Below are positions 62,201 through 64,000 of a stretch of DNA of 64,000 nucleotides, one piece after another (position 1 is the first letter of the stretch; every line of letters starts with the position of its first letter). This DNA comes from Balanoglossus misakiensis. Taxonomy: Eukaryota > Hemichordata. The stretch lies in contig CM082576.2 of assembly GCA_040954595.2 (NCBI GenBank), forward strand, positions 11,408,001 through 11,472,000. Direction: 5' to 3'. The notes beneath the pieces were generated by a model. That model had not been told where the DNA came from, did no database searches, and saw only the letters and a program-made list of their open reading frames with translations. Made by a program: the position numbers and the translations under genes.

Positions 62201-64000
62201 CTACAGCCGACACCCTTTCGGTGGCACGGTTTTGACAAATGCCTCCAAATTAGCGTTGCACGACAAAATGCTTCTACATCTGATCACTTTTACCGCGAAG
62301 CTAACAAAACACGCAACATTTAATGTGCTTGAGAGGAGGGTTCGTGTTTCTAATGTAAAATAATAATTGCATTTTGATAAAACGAAAGACTAGGTTTCAA
62401 GTCTCCTAAATGTATGGTGCATAATTACATGTCAATGATAGAAACGTTGGAGTAACCGCTTTGGGACAGAGCGAATTTTATTGCAATTTAAGTGAACACA
62501 TATAGCGAATGCCACGGCGCCGAAGAAACATTAAATGCTCCAGTAAGTGACATCATAACGTATGTTGAATGCCTCACCCTCGGCTTTTGATCTGGATTCA
62601 ACCCGGAAAACGCACACGCAATAGAATAAAGGAGTTCCGCGGGTAACTGTGATAGTGACTGGGACGCTGCCGGACATACTGGGAACTGCTAACTACATAT
62701 ATTTGGAGTGTTTTGAACGCCAGCGGAGCGCTTTTCACATGTCCGACTTATCGAGTGATACTTTAACACAATTAAAATTTGTGATACGAGAAAGCTAATG
62801 TGAAAATTTAGAGTCAATCGAGTGTGGTTAGTTCGACCTCGTCACACAGCCACGCTCAAAATATCACTGCGCAGAATGGTCGCCCTCCCCGTAGCTTGTT
62901 CGTGGCTCTTCATCGAATCCATCAAAATGTTTTCGTTTCTTTCAGTGGCCGCTGCGCCGTAGGCTGCCGACACCGATCGCCGTACACATTTTGTTCGGCT
63001 ACTTCATTAAAAAGATATAAACGCTTTTCAGCGTACACAAGCTCACGACAGCTAACCTGAACGTGTCAAAACACAGGACTTTTTTCTCTCTCCATGTCGC
63101 TGCAAGATGCATATCATGTCTACCGTTTGCCCGCAAAGTATTTTCTTGCATTCTTGTTGTTTTGAAACCGACTGCGCGAATGCCTCTTGCGGGAGAGTTT
63201 ACTTGTCGAACAATTTACCAGTACTTCAAGAAATAAAAAGTAAAACTGGCACACCGGAAGAGGCCTATTACTATCAACGCAGCTGTCACTGTGGCCTTAC
63301 GCGCCATGGGGAGTGTGCAAACCACGTGTGGCGGCGTCTTTCAAGTCTGTCTCGTCTCAATCGAACGATATTCACATTAAATAATCATTACTATGGTGTA
63401 CATTGTAACTTATCTGTGTACGTACTTTATTGGTGATAAAACAGATCCCTCACCAGTAAATGATTCCAAATAATAAGGACCCAAATCTCACAGTTGTAGT
63501 AGAACTGGTGAATCATGAATGAATGGGTTTGACTCGTGCGATTCTATTACCCCTCACAAAAAAGTATTCTCTGATTGGGCAACATAGTAATCTATATACT
63601 GGGGGATTTTGAGCCACCAAGGAACATTTTGAAACATTTTGTTGTCAAGGTTGACATGACCGACAATTTACAAACCACAAGGATACTGCAACATTCCTGG
63701 CTGAATTTAAACAAGCAGACATCAACTGGAAATATTGGCGGAAAATAAATTTTTGAAAGACCCTTAAGCGAACATGTACATGTACAGTGATAAGCATGAC
63801 CAGTAGACATTCGTTTCTGACTTTTTCAAAAATGTATATTATATATAACTGAAATTTCTGTGAAAACCCCCTCAAGTTAGGAGCTCACTGGGGTAGATCG
63901 TTGGGCGTTTTTATTCCAAGCGTCCCCCCGTTCGAGGTCAGGCAAAACGAGACTATGTCTTCCCAGAGCGACTATTTGAAGTTGGCTACGTGAAGATAAA
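56214..64000. other. Region upstream of the GPCR: no gene seen
   Basis: This stretch should contain the GPCR promoter and one or more 5' untranslated exons; an acceptor-like TTTTGTTCTGCAG on the - strand ends at 56337. I see only short frames without recognisable domains. Repeats include (CCGT)n at 57617-57636, a CT/CTGT-rich tract at about 58357-58430 and a C-run near 60717-60732. CpG is frequent as in the rest of the right half. Confidence 0.4.

Overview
The window is nuclear DNA from an animal. Coding regions are split by GT-AG introns of about 0.2-5 kb, intergenic DNA is A+T-rich, and there are many microsatellites, long G/C runs and short inverted-repeat elements. The proteins look like those of an invertebrate deuterostome (cephalochordate, hemichordate or echinoderm) by homology and gene order. 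I cannot fix the phylum from sequence alone, and a lophotrochozoan is not excluded.

Left part (1-30 kb), gene-dense, in order. (1) The 3' end of a phospholipase B1-like GDSL lipase/esterase, + strand, running in from the left edge. (2) A synaptojanin-2-binding protein (OMP25) homologue, a PDZ domain with a C-terminal mitochondrial tail anchor, + strand. (3) A C19orf47-like protein with an N-terminal SAM-like domain and 11 RLG motifs, - strand. (4) A divergent profilin, + strand, sharing a 163-bp head-to-head promoter with gene 3. (5) Inositol-tetrakisphosphate 1-kinase (ITPK1), - strand, 10 coding exons. (6) A LYSET/TMEM251 homologue, + strand, divergent from ITPK1. ITPK1 and TMEM251 are also close neighbours in the human genome (14q32), and human SYNJ2BP is also on chromosome 14, so this looks like retained ancestral linkage.

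Middle part (33-42 kb). Two - strand multi-exon models encode small proteins (171 and about 130 aa) with the same plan: short N-terminus, charged coiled-coil, Arg-rich stretch, one membrane helix, short tail. I recognise neither. They may be a tandem pair of undescribed single-pass membrane proteins.

Right part (42-64 kb). It is gene-poor, CpG-rich and repeat-rich. The only secure gene is a rhodopsin-class GPCR of the allatostatin-A/galanin receptor type, coded in one exon on the - strand with an unusually long C-terminal tail. The region also holds two well-delimited non-autonomous transposon-like elements, one with TTAA ends and one with TA ends and long terminal inverted repeats, plus a decayed array of repeats about 140 bp long.

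The genes do not form one pathway. LYSET acts in lysosomal enzyme sorting, ITPK1 in inositol phosphate metabolism, profilin in actin dynamics, SYNJ2BP at the outer mitochondrial membrane, and the GPCR in neuropeptide signalling. All exon boundaries were set by hand from splice motifs, reading-frame continuity and family alignment recalled from memory. No search was run.
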